From Coptodactyla brooksi (taxonomy: Eukaryota; Arthropoda; Insecta; Coleoptera; Scarabaeidae), in the NCBI GenBank assembly GCA_033557675.1, contig JAWQRM010000325.1, forward strand, positions 1-24,127: a DNA stretch of 24,127 bases, given 5' to 3'. Shown here one piece after another: positions 1 through 11,100 of this stretch; position 1 is the first letter of the stretch; each line of letters starts with the position of its first letter. The notes beneath the pieces are model-generated. The model saw nothing but the letters and a program-made list of their open reading frames with translations, made no database searches and was not told where the DNA came from. The position numbers were made by a program, and so were the translations under genes.

Positions 1-9
1 TCGTAGTTA

Positions 10-350
10 CTGGAGTTAATAAACACCTTAACCACACCAAGATTGTTTAAAATCTCACTCTCGACATATGTTTCGGTTTATCTAATAAACCTTCGTCAGG
101 AGAATGTAAACAGAAACTCTAGGTTACCCTATATATTTTCTCCCCCCACTCTAATTGTTCTCAAGTCTTTCCGGAATAACCACCCGTAGTGCTTTTCTTT
201 AAGTCCCTTTTTTACCTAACAGGCTAAAGAGAGCTGAATTTACGATGGGACCCGGTCCATCGTTAAAAATTGTTTTTATTTTTAAAAGTCTCTTATTTAA
301 AAAAAGAGATTTTTTAATCTTGGTGTGGTTAAGGTGTTTATTAACTCCAG
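10..350. mobile_element. MITE with 35-36 bp terminal inverted repeats, TA target duplication
   Basis: The first bases of the element (from CTGGAGTTAATAAACACC at 10) are the exact reverse complement of its end (GGTGTTTATTAACTCCAG to 350). The perfect match runs about 35 bp, with weaker similarity further in. TA dinucleotides flank both sides (8-9 and 351-352), the target duplication used by Tc1/mariner-superfamily elements. The 341-bp length and the lack of an open frame fit a non-autonomous MITE. The intact repeats suggest a fairly recent insertion. Confidence 0.85.
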
Positions 351-352
351 TA

Positions 353-1839
353 CTTTGATTATAAATAATATTTTTTTGTTATTAATTTATAATTTAATAT
401 AATTTATTTGCACTGTGGAATACGATAATTGTCATTATTTTTATAATTGATGTATGCAATACTGTAACCTTTTTGCTCTTGGTTTGTTAAAAGATTCCTG
501 ATTAAAAATACATTGAGACTGATTCATTCTTCCAAAGTATAGTTTTTGACTTGCCCTGTAGTAATAAGAAAATTTATCTACCCAGTACGTTTAACAATAC
601 TACACAATATAGTACAGAATAATAAATTAAAAATACCGTCATTATATTCGTGGGTCATAAACGGTTATTGCATTTGTCCATCATTATTTCTGCAAACTAC
701 AAACAGAAAATGAAATTTTAAAAAAAATGTATTCTACGAAATTCTCATTACGGGGTACAAATCAAATTCTTTGTTTGCTCATTTATTATAAGTAATTTTT
801 TTAAGAACAAAATAAATATCTACAGAATTATTTTCATTTGTAGCTTTTTTGAAAAAATCTGGATGAATATTTTACCTGACACTTAGTTTCTTAAAAGTAA
901 AATTCCGCCAAATTCTAAAATCATTCTATTCCTTCCTTTATTCAAACTCTATAAATATTTGTTCAATGACATATCTAAGACAATTTTCTATTTCACCACA
1001 GCTATCTTAATTTATCATTAATTTAGTTAAATCGTAAATATTAATCAAAAAGTTTTCCCTTACAAATTATTCGAAAACCGGTAAATTTGATAACAACTGT
1101 TTAATAGTGAAATTCCCACTGAAACTATTAAAACTAGCTAGAGGAAATGTTAAGAAGTTACATAAAAAATATTTGAAAATTTTCTCATCCATTTAAATAT
1201 GAAGAAATTTACTGGGCGTTATACAATAATAAAAGAAAACAAACATTTCTTAATATTATCTGAAAAACGACAAATCTAGCAACAGTACGAGTAGCACAAT
1301 CAAATAGTGGTATCTCAAACCCCCAAGATTGTAAGATACGTATGATTTTTGAGATAATTAGAGCGTTCTAGAATTTTCTAGAGTCCCTATTTAGGTACCA
1401 TCAATTTTTTGAGAAGGTGCTGTTTACTTGTATGACTATGTGAATGTTTCTATTACATAACAATGAACATATTGTTATATGCCAGAATAAACATTCTAGT
1501 CGATAAACTAGAGCTATATTAGTCCATTTTTCTAAAGCTTTTACTTAATGTGCAATACCCCACATTAAGCGTTTTCAATGGTGCAAATTTGCAGAATATT
1601 TTTAATGAACTAATCATTGTAATACAAATGACATTATCAACTGAAATGTTATATGTATCCTTTATAATATGATTTATTACTTCGCTTCATTTTGGGACAG
1701 AGTACGAAAATGAAAATTAATTAATGTTTTATTTTATTTCACTATCTAAATATCTGTCTTATTACTATTATTTTGCAATTTACTTTCTGAAATATTTCTA
1801 ATTCAGAAACACCTCTTCTATTTCATAGTTTCTTTTCAG
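353..1839. other. AT-rich intron or array spacer; no gene seen
   Basis: This 1.5 kb stretch has stops in all frames and no second Ig7-like exon (no CxxxEGD..W..YTC pattern on either strand). It is most simply the intron in front of the last Ig7 variant exon. A polypyrimidine-rich acceptor (tttcttttcag) ends it at 1839. Confidence 0.6.
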
Positions 1840-2127
1840 TTGTCCCCAGAATAGTTCCCTTTACATTCGGGGATTCCCCAGTACACTCGGGACAAGACGC
1901 GCAAGCAACGTGTTTCCTATCTGAAGGCGACACTCCCATAGAACTGTTTTGGACATTTTCCGGCACTCGATTGTCCACCCACGATAATATAATAGTGAAT
2001 AATATCGGATCAAAAATGGGCGTCTTACTGATCAATAATATTGACGCGTCAAATAGTGGAAATTACACATGCACTGCGCGAAATCAGGCAGGCATAATTC
2101 ACTATACGACTTCACTATTCGTTTATG
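1840..2127 (+). CDS. Dscam1: Dscam1 variable Ig7 exon (exon 9 type, probably last of the array)
   Basis: The 288-nt exon runs phase 1 to phase 1 and encodes one complete immunoglobulin domain: VPRIVPFTFGD at the N-terminal edge, the first cysteine in ATCFLSEGD, the core tryptophan in LFWTF, and the second cysteine in GNYTCTARNQAG. The acceptor is ttttcag and the donor is TATG|gtagtc, which departs from consensus after +3. The SEGDxPIE.xW pattern is the signature of Dscam1 Ig7 variants; in flies dozens of such exons are spliced in mutually exclusive fashion. The next exon with a matching phase begins at 6444 with the conserved PPRWILEPTD of Ig8, so this looks like the 3'-most variant. Only one copy is in the window, so the array itself is inferred. 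Confidence 0.85.
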
Positions 2128-5100
2128 GTAGTCATGTTCGTTCATTTGTTCATGTGCACTCTCTTTTGTTCGTTTGTTTGTGTCTTGACTTAGTTTTCCT
2201 TTTTCTGTGGGAAGCGGGTTAACAAAAACGTGTTTTCCTCTTGGTGTTAGGGTAAAAGTCATCTAAAAACGTCTCGGCTGATCCTCAACTATCCTTTGCT
2301 CCGACCATTTCCAAAATGCCGAGATTGCCGAGAGAAGGTGTTAGTCATCAATCCAAGAAACCCTTTATCCTTTCACAGCACTCTTTCCTTATTTTCCTTT
2401 TATTTTGTTGTTTACTAACTTTTTTTTATTAATGCATGCTTATAAATTATTAAATTCACGTTTTTAGTTTCGTTCTTCCTAAGTTGTCACTTTTTTCTCA
2501 TTGGTTCCCTTGGTTGCGAACTAAAAAATGCTGCTAGTGGAAAACATCTTTCTTGGGAAGTGACTAGTGATTTGAAGACTGATATTATCACCACTTGGAA
2601 CGAAAATATACAGTATAATCCCCTGGATCGGCTTTAGTAGAAAATTATGAACAACATTTTTAATATAGATCCTTTTTTTTGCGAAAATAATCAACAAAAA
2701 TAAGTGAAGATACAATTATTAATCTTAAAATATAAAAAACTCGGTTGTCACTTTTCATAAACATTATATAACAATACCAATAGTAAGATTACATCTTAAT
2801 AGTTAATAAAATGTATAAGGTAATTCAACCAAAAGTATATTTTTGATTTACAATTTGTTAGGACTAAGTTTCAGCTTCATTTTTGTTTTCTATAATACCG
2901 AATTTAAACAGAAATGTTACCTACAAGATTACTCCGTAACTACACAAAATAATGCTTGAAATTTGAACAACCTTTAGATATTGTAGAAGTCCACATTTTA
3001 GCATGAACATTTATTAAATGTCACTTCCGGTTTAACCGAAACTAATAATAAGTATATCCTTTTCAATGATAGGCAACAACTTGAGGTTTGGATTAAAGAT
3101 GGCACATCAAGAACCATTTAAGAAATATGAATGGCTCCTAAAGCCCTATTTTAAAAGAGATAACGAGTTGTCATATATAATTTAAAAGAAAACTTAAAAG
3201 GACTTGTAACTTAAAACTTATTTCCGATTAAACCAGAAATGACATTGAATAGTTGCTTGTCCCAAATTTGAATTTGAATTTGAATTAAAAAAGAACTAAT
3301 TTCTTTCACAAAATAATATGTCGATGGTAAAAACGTGTTCATTTTGCAGTTACATTTCAGTTACCTTTTATTTATTTACTTTTTAATTTTTACGTATTGT
3401 CGCCTAAATACTATTATAGTTCTTTTTTTACGTAAATGCTACTTTCTTTTATTATTTGGCATATTCGATATTACATACAAAATATTTACACATAATTTTA
3501 TGTGTACAACATTTAGATCCCAATTAATATATTTACAAACTTTAAAAATTCAACTTTTGATATGGAATATCCTTTCTATCAATAATTTAAAATTAACATA
3601 TCACCCCGTCAATCCATATTAGAAGTCCCTACTTCAATGCTTAGTAGTTTTTAAGATGTTGGTAACTTCTTGTCATAATTGAACATGACTAACAGTTAAA
3701 AACCATTGTTAAAAAAGGTGTAGGAAAGTGACAAAAATATTTAAATTACAGCTTTAAAGACAATAAAAATAAAAATCTTTCATTTGAGAACGAATAAATT
3801 TAGAAAAAAAAATGCCATATATCAAAAAATTAATGCCTGCTAATAATGTATTAAAAATTGTTTCTCATTTTTTATGTCAATGTAAGTCTAAAGTATCAAT
3901 ATCTCTAAAACTACTAGGCATAGGAGAGAGCTAAAATGATAAGAGTGTGATTTTTGCTACTATAAATAGGTAAGTTGGAAAAACACTACACACTCTGAAA
4001 GTGTGTAGTGATCACCGAAATATTTAATATTCATTTTAGCATATTGAAAGATATGCTAAACAATGAAAAAATAACATGTTCATTAATGTATCTAAGCCTA
4101 TCTTCAAATTTACTACTGTTATGTAATGACAGCAAGTTAGAAAAATAATTAATACCTTTTAATTTATATTATTTAATTTATAATATTTCTGTAAGATGCA
4201 CATTATGTTAACAGAATTTATACTAAAGTTATCCCTCAATATGGTTATACTTTGAAAATAATCATTTATTCTTTTATTTTATGCTGAACTATTTTCAAAC
4301 GAAAATGTTTTCATGGTAAAATTTTAATACCAACTTAATTTATGAATAAATTATGAGAGAAAGAATTATATATGTAAACCCATTGGTTACTGAGTGTAAA
4401 ATATGTTTTGATTTGTAATTTATTCAGTTGAGCTAGACATAATCATTTTTAATTTTATTAATAAAATTAGTAAAATTAGTAATTTAGTAATTTTAGTTAG
4501 TAATTAGTAATTTTAATTAAAATTAGTAATTAAAATTAGTAAAATAAATTAGTGATTAGTAAAATGTCATCACAGTCGTTGAAACTTGATTATTACTAGT
4601 CAAGTATGTAGTAACCAATACCAACCATTTTCATATTGATAATCATATTATATCTGACTTAAAATTGTGTAGCTATGAAACACAAATTTAATCTTTGAGT
4701 TTGAGCTTTTGTTAATATTATAATTGGCTTTCGAACAGAATGTGTCGTGATAACAAGTAAAATGTTCGTTTTATAATTAAACAATTTTAACAGATCACAT
4801 AAGTTAAGATTTTCAACATTTAAATAGTTGATTTTACTAATAATCACTAAGTAATTTTAATATATCATGTATAACAGGATTTTATTAGTAGCATTTTAAA
4901 GATTAACTATTAAGTTCAAAAATCCTGTCGGAAAATGTGTGTAGTATTATTCAAAAAAAGATAATTAGTTAAAGGTCGACCATTTCAAAAATGAATACAA
5001 ATAAGTACAGGTAAGAACGGGTCTACAGCTGATTTTATTACTAGCATTTTGAAAGCATATAGCATTATTAGAAAAGGCAACTCAAAAATTAACACAAATA

Positions 5101-8100
5101 AGTATGATTATAGTCATGTTCCTACCACCGATAATTATTGTAAATCAAAAAATATGCTTTGTTGAATTATGTACAATAAATCTTGTTACTTTAAGTTTTC
5201 TTCCTGGTTAAAACTAATAATTAACAATTCTTCATAAATTTAAAAATTAAAAAGTGTTTCCGGATTCCATATTCACAACAAACACTACGTATTGTACTAA
5301 TAATAGTATGTAATGTAGTGCTTATTTGGTCGCTTAAAATCATTTCATATATTTTCATTATAATTTGTAGGACATTAAAAAAAATACTGTTTTTTTAAGT
5401 TTAATTTCCATATTCAGAATTTTGGGATTTTCTTAGATTTGATTTTTTTAATTGTTAACTTGATTACGTTTTATTAATTCAATATCAAAGACTAAACATA
5501 TTACAAGAAGGCAATAAAATATTGTATAATATATTACTATTGTATAAAGATACATTGTATAAATATACTGATAGAAGTAATAAGAATAATAGCATTTATT
5601 TATGCAACAATCGTTTTAAATAACCTAAACATGACCTAAGACGTAAACAGTGAGTTTGTTTAAAAATATGCAAATCGGTGTTCAAAAATATGCGTACAAT
5701 TACGACCCATCATACGATACGGAAATTTTATAACCGTTTATCTATAAAAGCAGCATATTCTTGTGTATAAATAAATTAACTTAATAAATAAAACATGTTT
5801 AGAGTGCATGTTTGTATACTATAAATAATATAAAAAATAATCAGAGAAAGTTTTAAAAATTTCATGTGTACAAATAAACTTATTATACAAACAAATCATT
5901 TTTGTAATGTACGTTTGTACACTACAAACAGTATTAAAAAATAATCTTGGACAGTTTTAAAATTTGTTTAACAGGTTTTATAGCAATTACGAAATAACTG
6001 TTATTCTTTTGGTATGCATTAAGGCAAAAACGTAAATCAATAATAACAGGTAATATTTTCAAAAAGAAATCTTACAAATAAAATATTTATTTTCATAACT
6101 TCAAGCCGGTCCTGGGTAAGTCAATGCATAATTACATCTGAACTATAAAAAGAAAGATGTTTTCTACGTTATCAAAAATGGAGATTATTGTACACAATTA
6201 ATGAAACATAATATTATTGAAATTAAAACTGTGTATTAAATCTAAATTTAACAATCAACATTTTTGATAACAAACAATGTGAAAGTATCTTGCGATGATA
6301 ATAATTATTGAAAATCATTCATCACGTACTGTGTTATTAGAAATAATCTCAAGATGCTAAAACACGACGCAAGCATTGCTTTTGCATGCAGATTCCACTG
6401 AGTCCTTCAAGTTCGCATATCTGACCAAAAATTAATTTTTTAGTACCACCGAGATGGATTTTGGAACCAACCGATAGAGCATTCGCTCAAGGTTCTGATG
6501 CTGCTATTGAATGCAAAGCTGACGGTTTTCCAAAACCTTCTGTAACATGGAAAAAAGCAACAGGTACGTTAGTACAATTTAAAAAAAAAATTAATCTACT
6601 CTTATAATAAAACAGGTGGTACACCCGGAGATTATACCGATTTCAAACCGAACAATCCCGATATTCGTGTTGAGGATGGTACATTGATGATTAACAATAT
6701 CCAGAAGAAGAATGAAGGTTATTATTTGTGCGAAGCTGTCAATGGAATTGGATCAGGATTATCGGCAGTTGTTCTCATCAGTGTTCAAGGTGAATTTTTA
6801 CTAATTTTTTACTAATTATAAGTGATTTTTATAACTATTCCAAATAAAATTTTTATTTGGAGATTTTTTATAACTATTCCAAATAAAATTTTTATTTGGA
6901 ATAGTTATAAAATAATTCATTAACAATAGGTACATATAATAAATTAAGATTCAAATCACTGTGGAAAAAATCTATACATCTTAAATTGTAATTTTTGCAA
7001 TTTGCCTTTTCTACAATGATTTTCTTTATCCTCGTATACTTTTAATATTTGAATAATTAGTCCCATTAAAAAAGGTATTCTTTAGCAGACCCACGCCACC
7101 AGATAGTCTGCTTCTTTCCAACTTTAGCACTTGTATACATCATGCCTACCTAATTACACTTGTATGAACTTACATAAAAATACATTATCCTTATCACAGA
7201 AAGGCTTATCATAGTATCCTTATAGGAATACAGTATTTTAAGCTGAGTAGATGTATTTCAATATCCTGCAAGAATTTGTTGTATTGTAAATCACTTGCTT
7301 AATATTGTTTGTCCTTGTAGCTCCTCCACAATTCGATGTCAAACTCCGCAACCAAACCTCCAGACGTGGAGACCCGGCCGTACTCCAATGCGAAGCCAAA
7401 GGCGAGAAACCAATCGGCATCTTGTGGAACATCAACAACAAGCGTTTGGACTCAAAAGGAGACCGCAGATACACAATTCGCGAGGAAATCTTACCAACCG
7501 GCGTTTTATCCGACTTAAGCATCAATGGCACAGAACGATCTGATACCGCTCTCTTCACGTGCGTGGCCAACAACGCGTTTGGAAGTGATGATACGAGCAT
7601 CAACATGATTGTACAAGAAGTACCGGAAGTTCCGTATGGTTTGAAAGTTCTAGACAAATCTGGAAGGTCCGTACAACTTTCCTGGGTGGCACCTTACGAT
7701 GGAAATTCTCAGATTACCGAATACCAAGTCGAATACAAACCTAGCAAAGCTTCTTGGGACGTAATGGAACGATTACTAGTACCCGGAGACACTACAGAAG
7801 CTGGAGTTACCAACCTGAAACCAGCTACCACTTACCATATCAGAATTGTTGCAGAGAATACTTTGGGAAGAAGTGGTCCATCTGATACTGTTACCATTAT
7901 CACGGCTGAGGAAGCACCTAGCGGTGTACCGACTAATATTAGAGTAGAAGCTAACGATCAGCACTCTTTGAAGATCTTTTGGAAGCCACCAGAACGCTCT
8001 GAATGGAACGGTGACCTTCTTGGATACTATGTAGGAATCAAACCATCTTCAGCTGATAAATATGTTTTCAAAACTGTGGAATTCAACAAAGAAGATAAAG

Positions 8101-11100
8101 AGCATCAATTCCTTGTAAGAATTTTTTCAACGTCTTTGAAATAAGCTTGCAACACCTTTTCTTTTGTACAGATTTCTGACTTAAAAACCTACACTCAGTA
8201 CTCTGTTGTTGTCCAAGCATTCAATAGGATCAGTTCAGGACCGGTAAGTGAAGCAGTAAAGGCTTACACTGCTGAAGGAGCACCAGAACAACCACCACAT
8301 GATACCGTATGCACCACCTTGACTGCTCAGACCATTCGCGTGTCATGGATGTCCCCCACTTTGGATTCAGCAAACGGTGTTATTAAGGGATATAAAGTTA
8401 TTTATGGACCATCTGATACTTGGTATGGTAAGTCAATTGTTTTGGAATTTTATGTTAGAAGAGCTGCTGTAATGAGCAATTATAAGATAGAGTGGTGTAC
8501 AAAATAATAGGTGATAATAATAATAAAAAACCAGAAGAAATAGTATTTATTTACGTTATTAGGAGCATCTGATGCAGTTAGTTTATTGTCATATCGAGTA
8601 AGATTAGGGTGATGCTTCTATTGTTTATGTGAACACATCATTTTAAAGTATGTAAAACAATATGTATGTTTAATTATTTCGAATATTAGTAGTAATTATT
8701 GTAGTTACTACTAATATTTACTAGTATTAATAGTAACTATAATAAGTATTTACTATTAATATTTATTATAGTTACTATTAATATTATAATTAGGAAACAG
8801 CTTATAGAACTTATTAATTTACAAATGATTGAATATTTTAATGTATGCAGAGAAAATGGAGCAAAAAAACCTAAAAAAAAAGAAAAGAATGGTTTGTGGA
8901 TAATAATGTGCGTATGATAAACTATCCGGGCCATTTCTCTGGTACGAATCCCATCGAAAATCATTAAGAGGGTGTAAAAGTGGAATAAGTCAAACCAAGC
9001 CTCAAAACATCTTTTTACCTGTATATGTTGGATAGAGAAAAAATATCCTATATCATACATTTAGAAATGTAAATGTTTGACTTTTCTTTTAATGGTCTGT
9101 TAAACAATCTAAGGTTTATTAAAAATGAGCTGTATCCCAGTTAATAGCTTTTTTCTCATTAGCCATTTTTTTGTGCAGTTTCCTGTGTATAAAAGTAAAT
9201 ACTTTTTAAAGTCACCAAGAATTAATACATATTTTTGAAAGAACTCTTCATTTACTACATGAAAATATTACATTTTTGTATAGCCGAAAACACCAAAGAC
9301 ACCAAGATTACAGCATCCAGTGAAACAATTTTACATGGTTTGAAAAAGTACACTAACTACAGCATGGAAGTTCTTGCGTATACTTCTGGAGGAGACGGAG
9401 TCCGCAGCGGATTGATCCATTGCCAAACTGACCAAGATGGTAAAAAACATCGACATTTATCAAAAATCGTACCACCCTAATGTTGTTCTATTACAACTAG
9501 CTCCTGAAGCCCCGAGTGCATTGAAAGCCCTTGTGATGACCTCTGATTCAATTCTTGTAAGCTGGAAACCACCAACCGAACCGAACGGTATCATCCAACA
9601 GTACACAGTTTACGTACAGGAAGAAGGAAGCGGAGCTGACAAAATTAAAGTGCAAAAGATTGTACCACATCCCAGAAACCAGAACTTGAGTTATCAGTCT
9701 AAGGGACTGAATAGCAACTTGAAGTACCAATTCTGGGTTACCGCTTCCACAAGCATAGCAGAAGGACAACCATCAAAGCAAATAACAGTATCACCAAGTA
9801 CAAATGGTAACAATCATTATTACTTTCTATGTGTTAAAATTTAAATGGAAGGTTAGTTCCAGCAAAGATAGCATCATTTGACGACACCTTTACGACAATC
9901 TACAAAGAAGACATGACTTTGCCCTGCTTGTCTGTGGGCGTACCAACCCCGGTTATCACGTGGAAAATCAAAGGAATTACATTCACTTCAAACGACCGCA
10001 TCAGGCAACAACAAGATGGCTCCTTATTTATCAGAGATGTAACCCGCACTGATGCTGGAGAATATTCATGTCACGTAGAGAATTCTTTCGGTCAAGATTC
10101 CGTAACTCACCAACTGCTTGTAAATGCTCCACCGCATGCTCCCCAAGTCTTTCTTCCCACATCGACGACTGATTCCTTAACTGTCAAACTGAAAACTCAG
10201 GCGTCTGAAGTAGAACCCATCCACGGATATTCCATTCATTACAAGCCAGAATTCGGCAGCTGGGAAACCGTACAAGTACCGCCAAGCACTGAAACCTACA
10301 CTCTTAACAAACTGCTCTGCGGAACACGCTACCAAGTCTTTGTAACTGCCTACAACGGTATTGGAATGGGAGACCCATCACCGACTTTGAACACCAGGAC
10401 GAAAGGAGATAAACCCATCATTCCAAGTGCTGAAAAGTTCATTGAAGTATCCTCTCACAGCATTTCGTTGCATTTGAATGAATGGTCTGATGGTGGATGC
10501 CCAATGTTGTATTTCGTTGTGGAACACAAGAAGAAGTGCGTTTCACAAAGTTCAATGTTAAAAAAGAAATATGATAATAATAATTGTTTTTAGGACTAGC
10601 TCAGAATGGATTCAAGTAGCTAACAATGTGAAGTCTGAAGGAAACTTTGTCGTATTGGATTTGGACCCTGCCACCTGGTACTATTTGCGTGTGACTGCTC
10701 ATAATAATGCTGGATTTACCGTAGGGGAATATGAATTTGCTACTCTCACACTTACTGGAGGTAAGTTGATAAAAAATATGCCAGAACAGGTGAAAGTTAA
10801 TTTAGAAAGCTTAATAGAATTATAAGTATTCGACAGCTTAATATCTCCCAAGAGTACGCCAGTAGTGGCTGAACCAGCTCTAGCTCAACTTCAAAAGATC
10901 TGGCATAACACATTCTATAGTTTGGGTAGTTTATATAAAAATGATTTTTCAAACAATATAATTTCATGTTTCAGTGGAGTAATAAGGAATCTACTTCTAA
11001 GGTTAATATTGTGAACAGCAGTTCTGTATAGAATTTATCCTACAAATGTGGTGCGAAAGAAATATAAGCAACCTTCAGAAAAAAGTTAATAAACTAATAT

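Larger units (their letters stand above)
2128..6443 (+). other. Dscam1 intron between variable Ig7 and Ig8
   Basis: This 4.3 kb AT-rich intron has no coding exon that I can recognise. The open frames inside (for example 3335-3622) are low-complexity and Phe/Leu/Ile-rich. It carries the candidate pairing island at 2268-2340, an inverted-repeat element at 3017-3247, tandem hairpins at 3984-4060, a TTAGTAA-like simple repeat at 4455-4565, and diverged direct repeats at 4870-5105 and 5762-5968. In flies the exon 9 docking site is reported in the intron following the array, which would place its counterpart here. Confidence 0.75.

Noticed and set aside
2128..2222. Open frame continuing past the Ig7 exon donor
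   Set aside because: The Ig domain is complete at 2127, the phase fits the Ig8 exon only with this donor, and the continuation is Phe/Leu/Val-rich intron.
3335..3622. 95-codon open frame in the Ig7-Ig8 intron
   Set aside because: AT-driven Phe/Leu/Ile/Tyr-rich composition, no domain, no splice context.
5279..5321. Imperfect ~20-bp hairpin
   Set aside because: Several mismatches in AT-rich sequence; within chance expectation.
7238..7657. 139-codon open frame on the minus strand
   Set aside because: It is antisense to the Ig9 exon, and its openness is a by-product of the coding sequence on the + strand. No recognisable domain.
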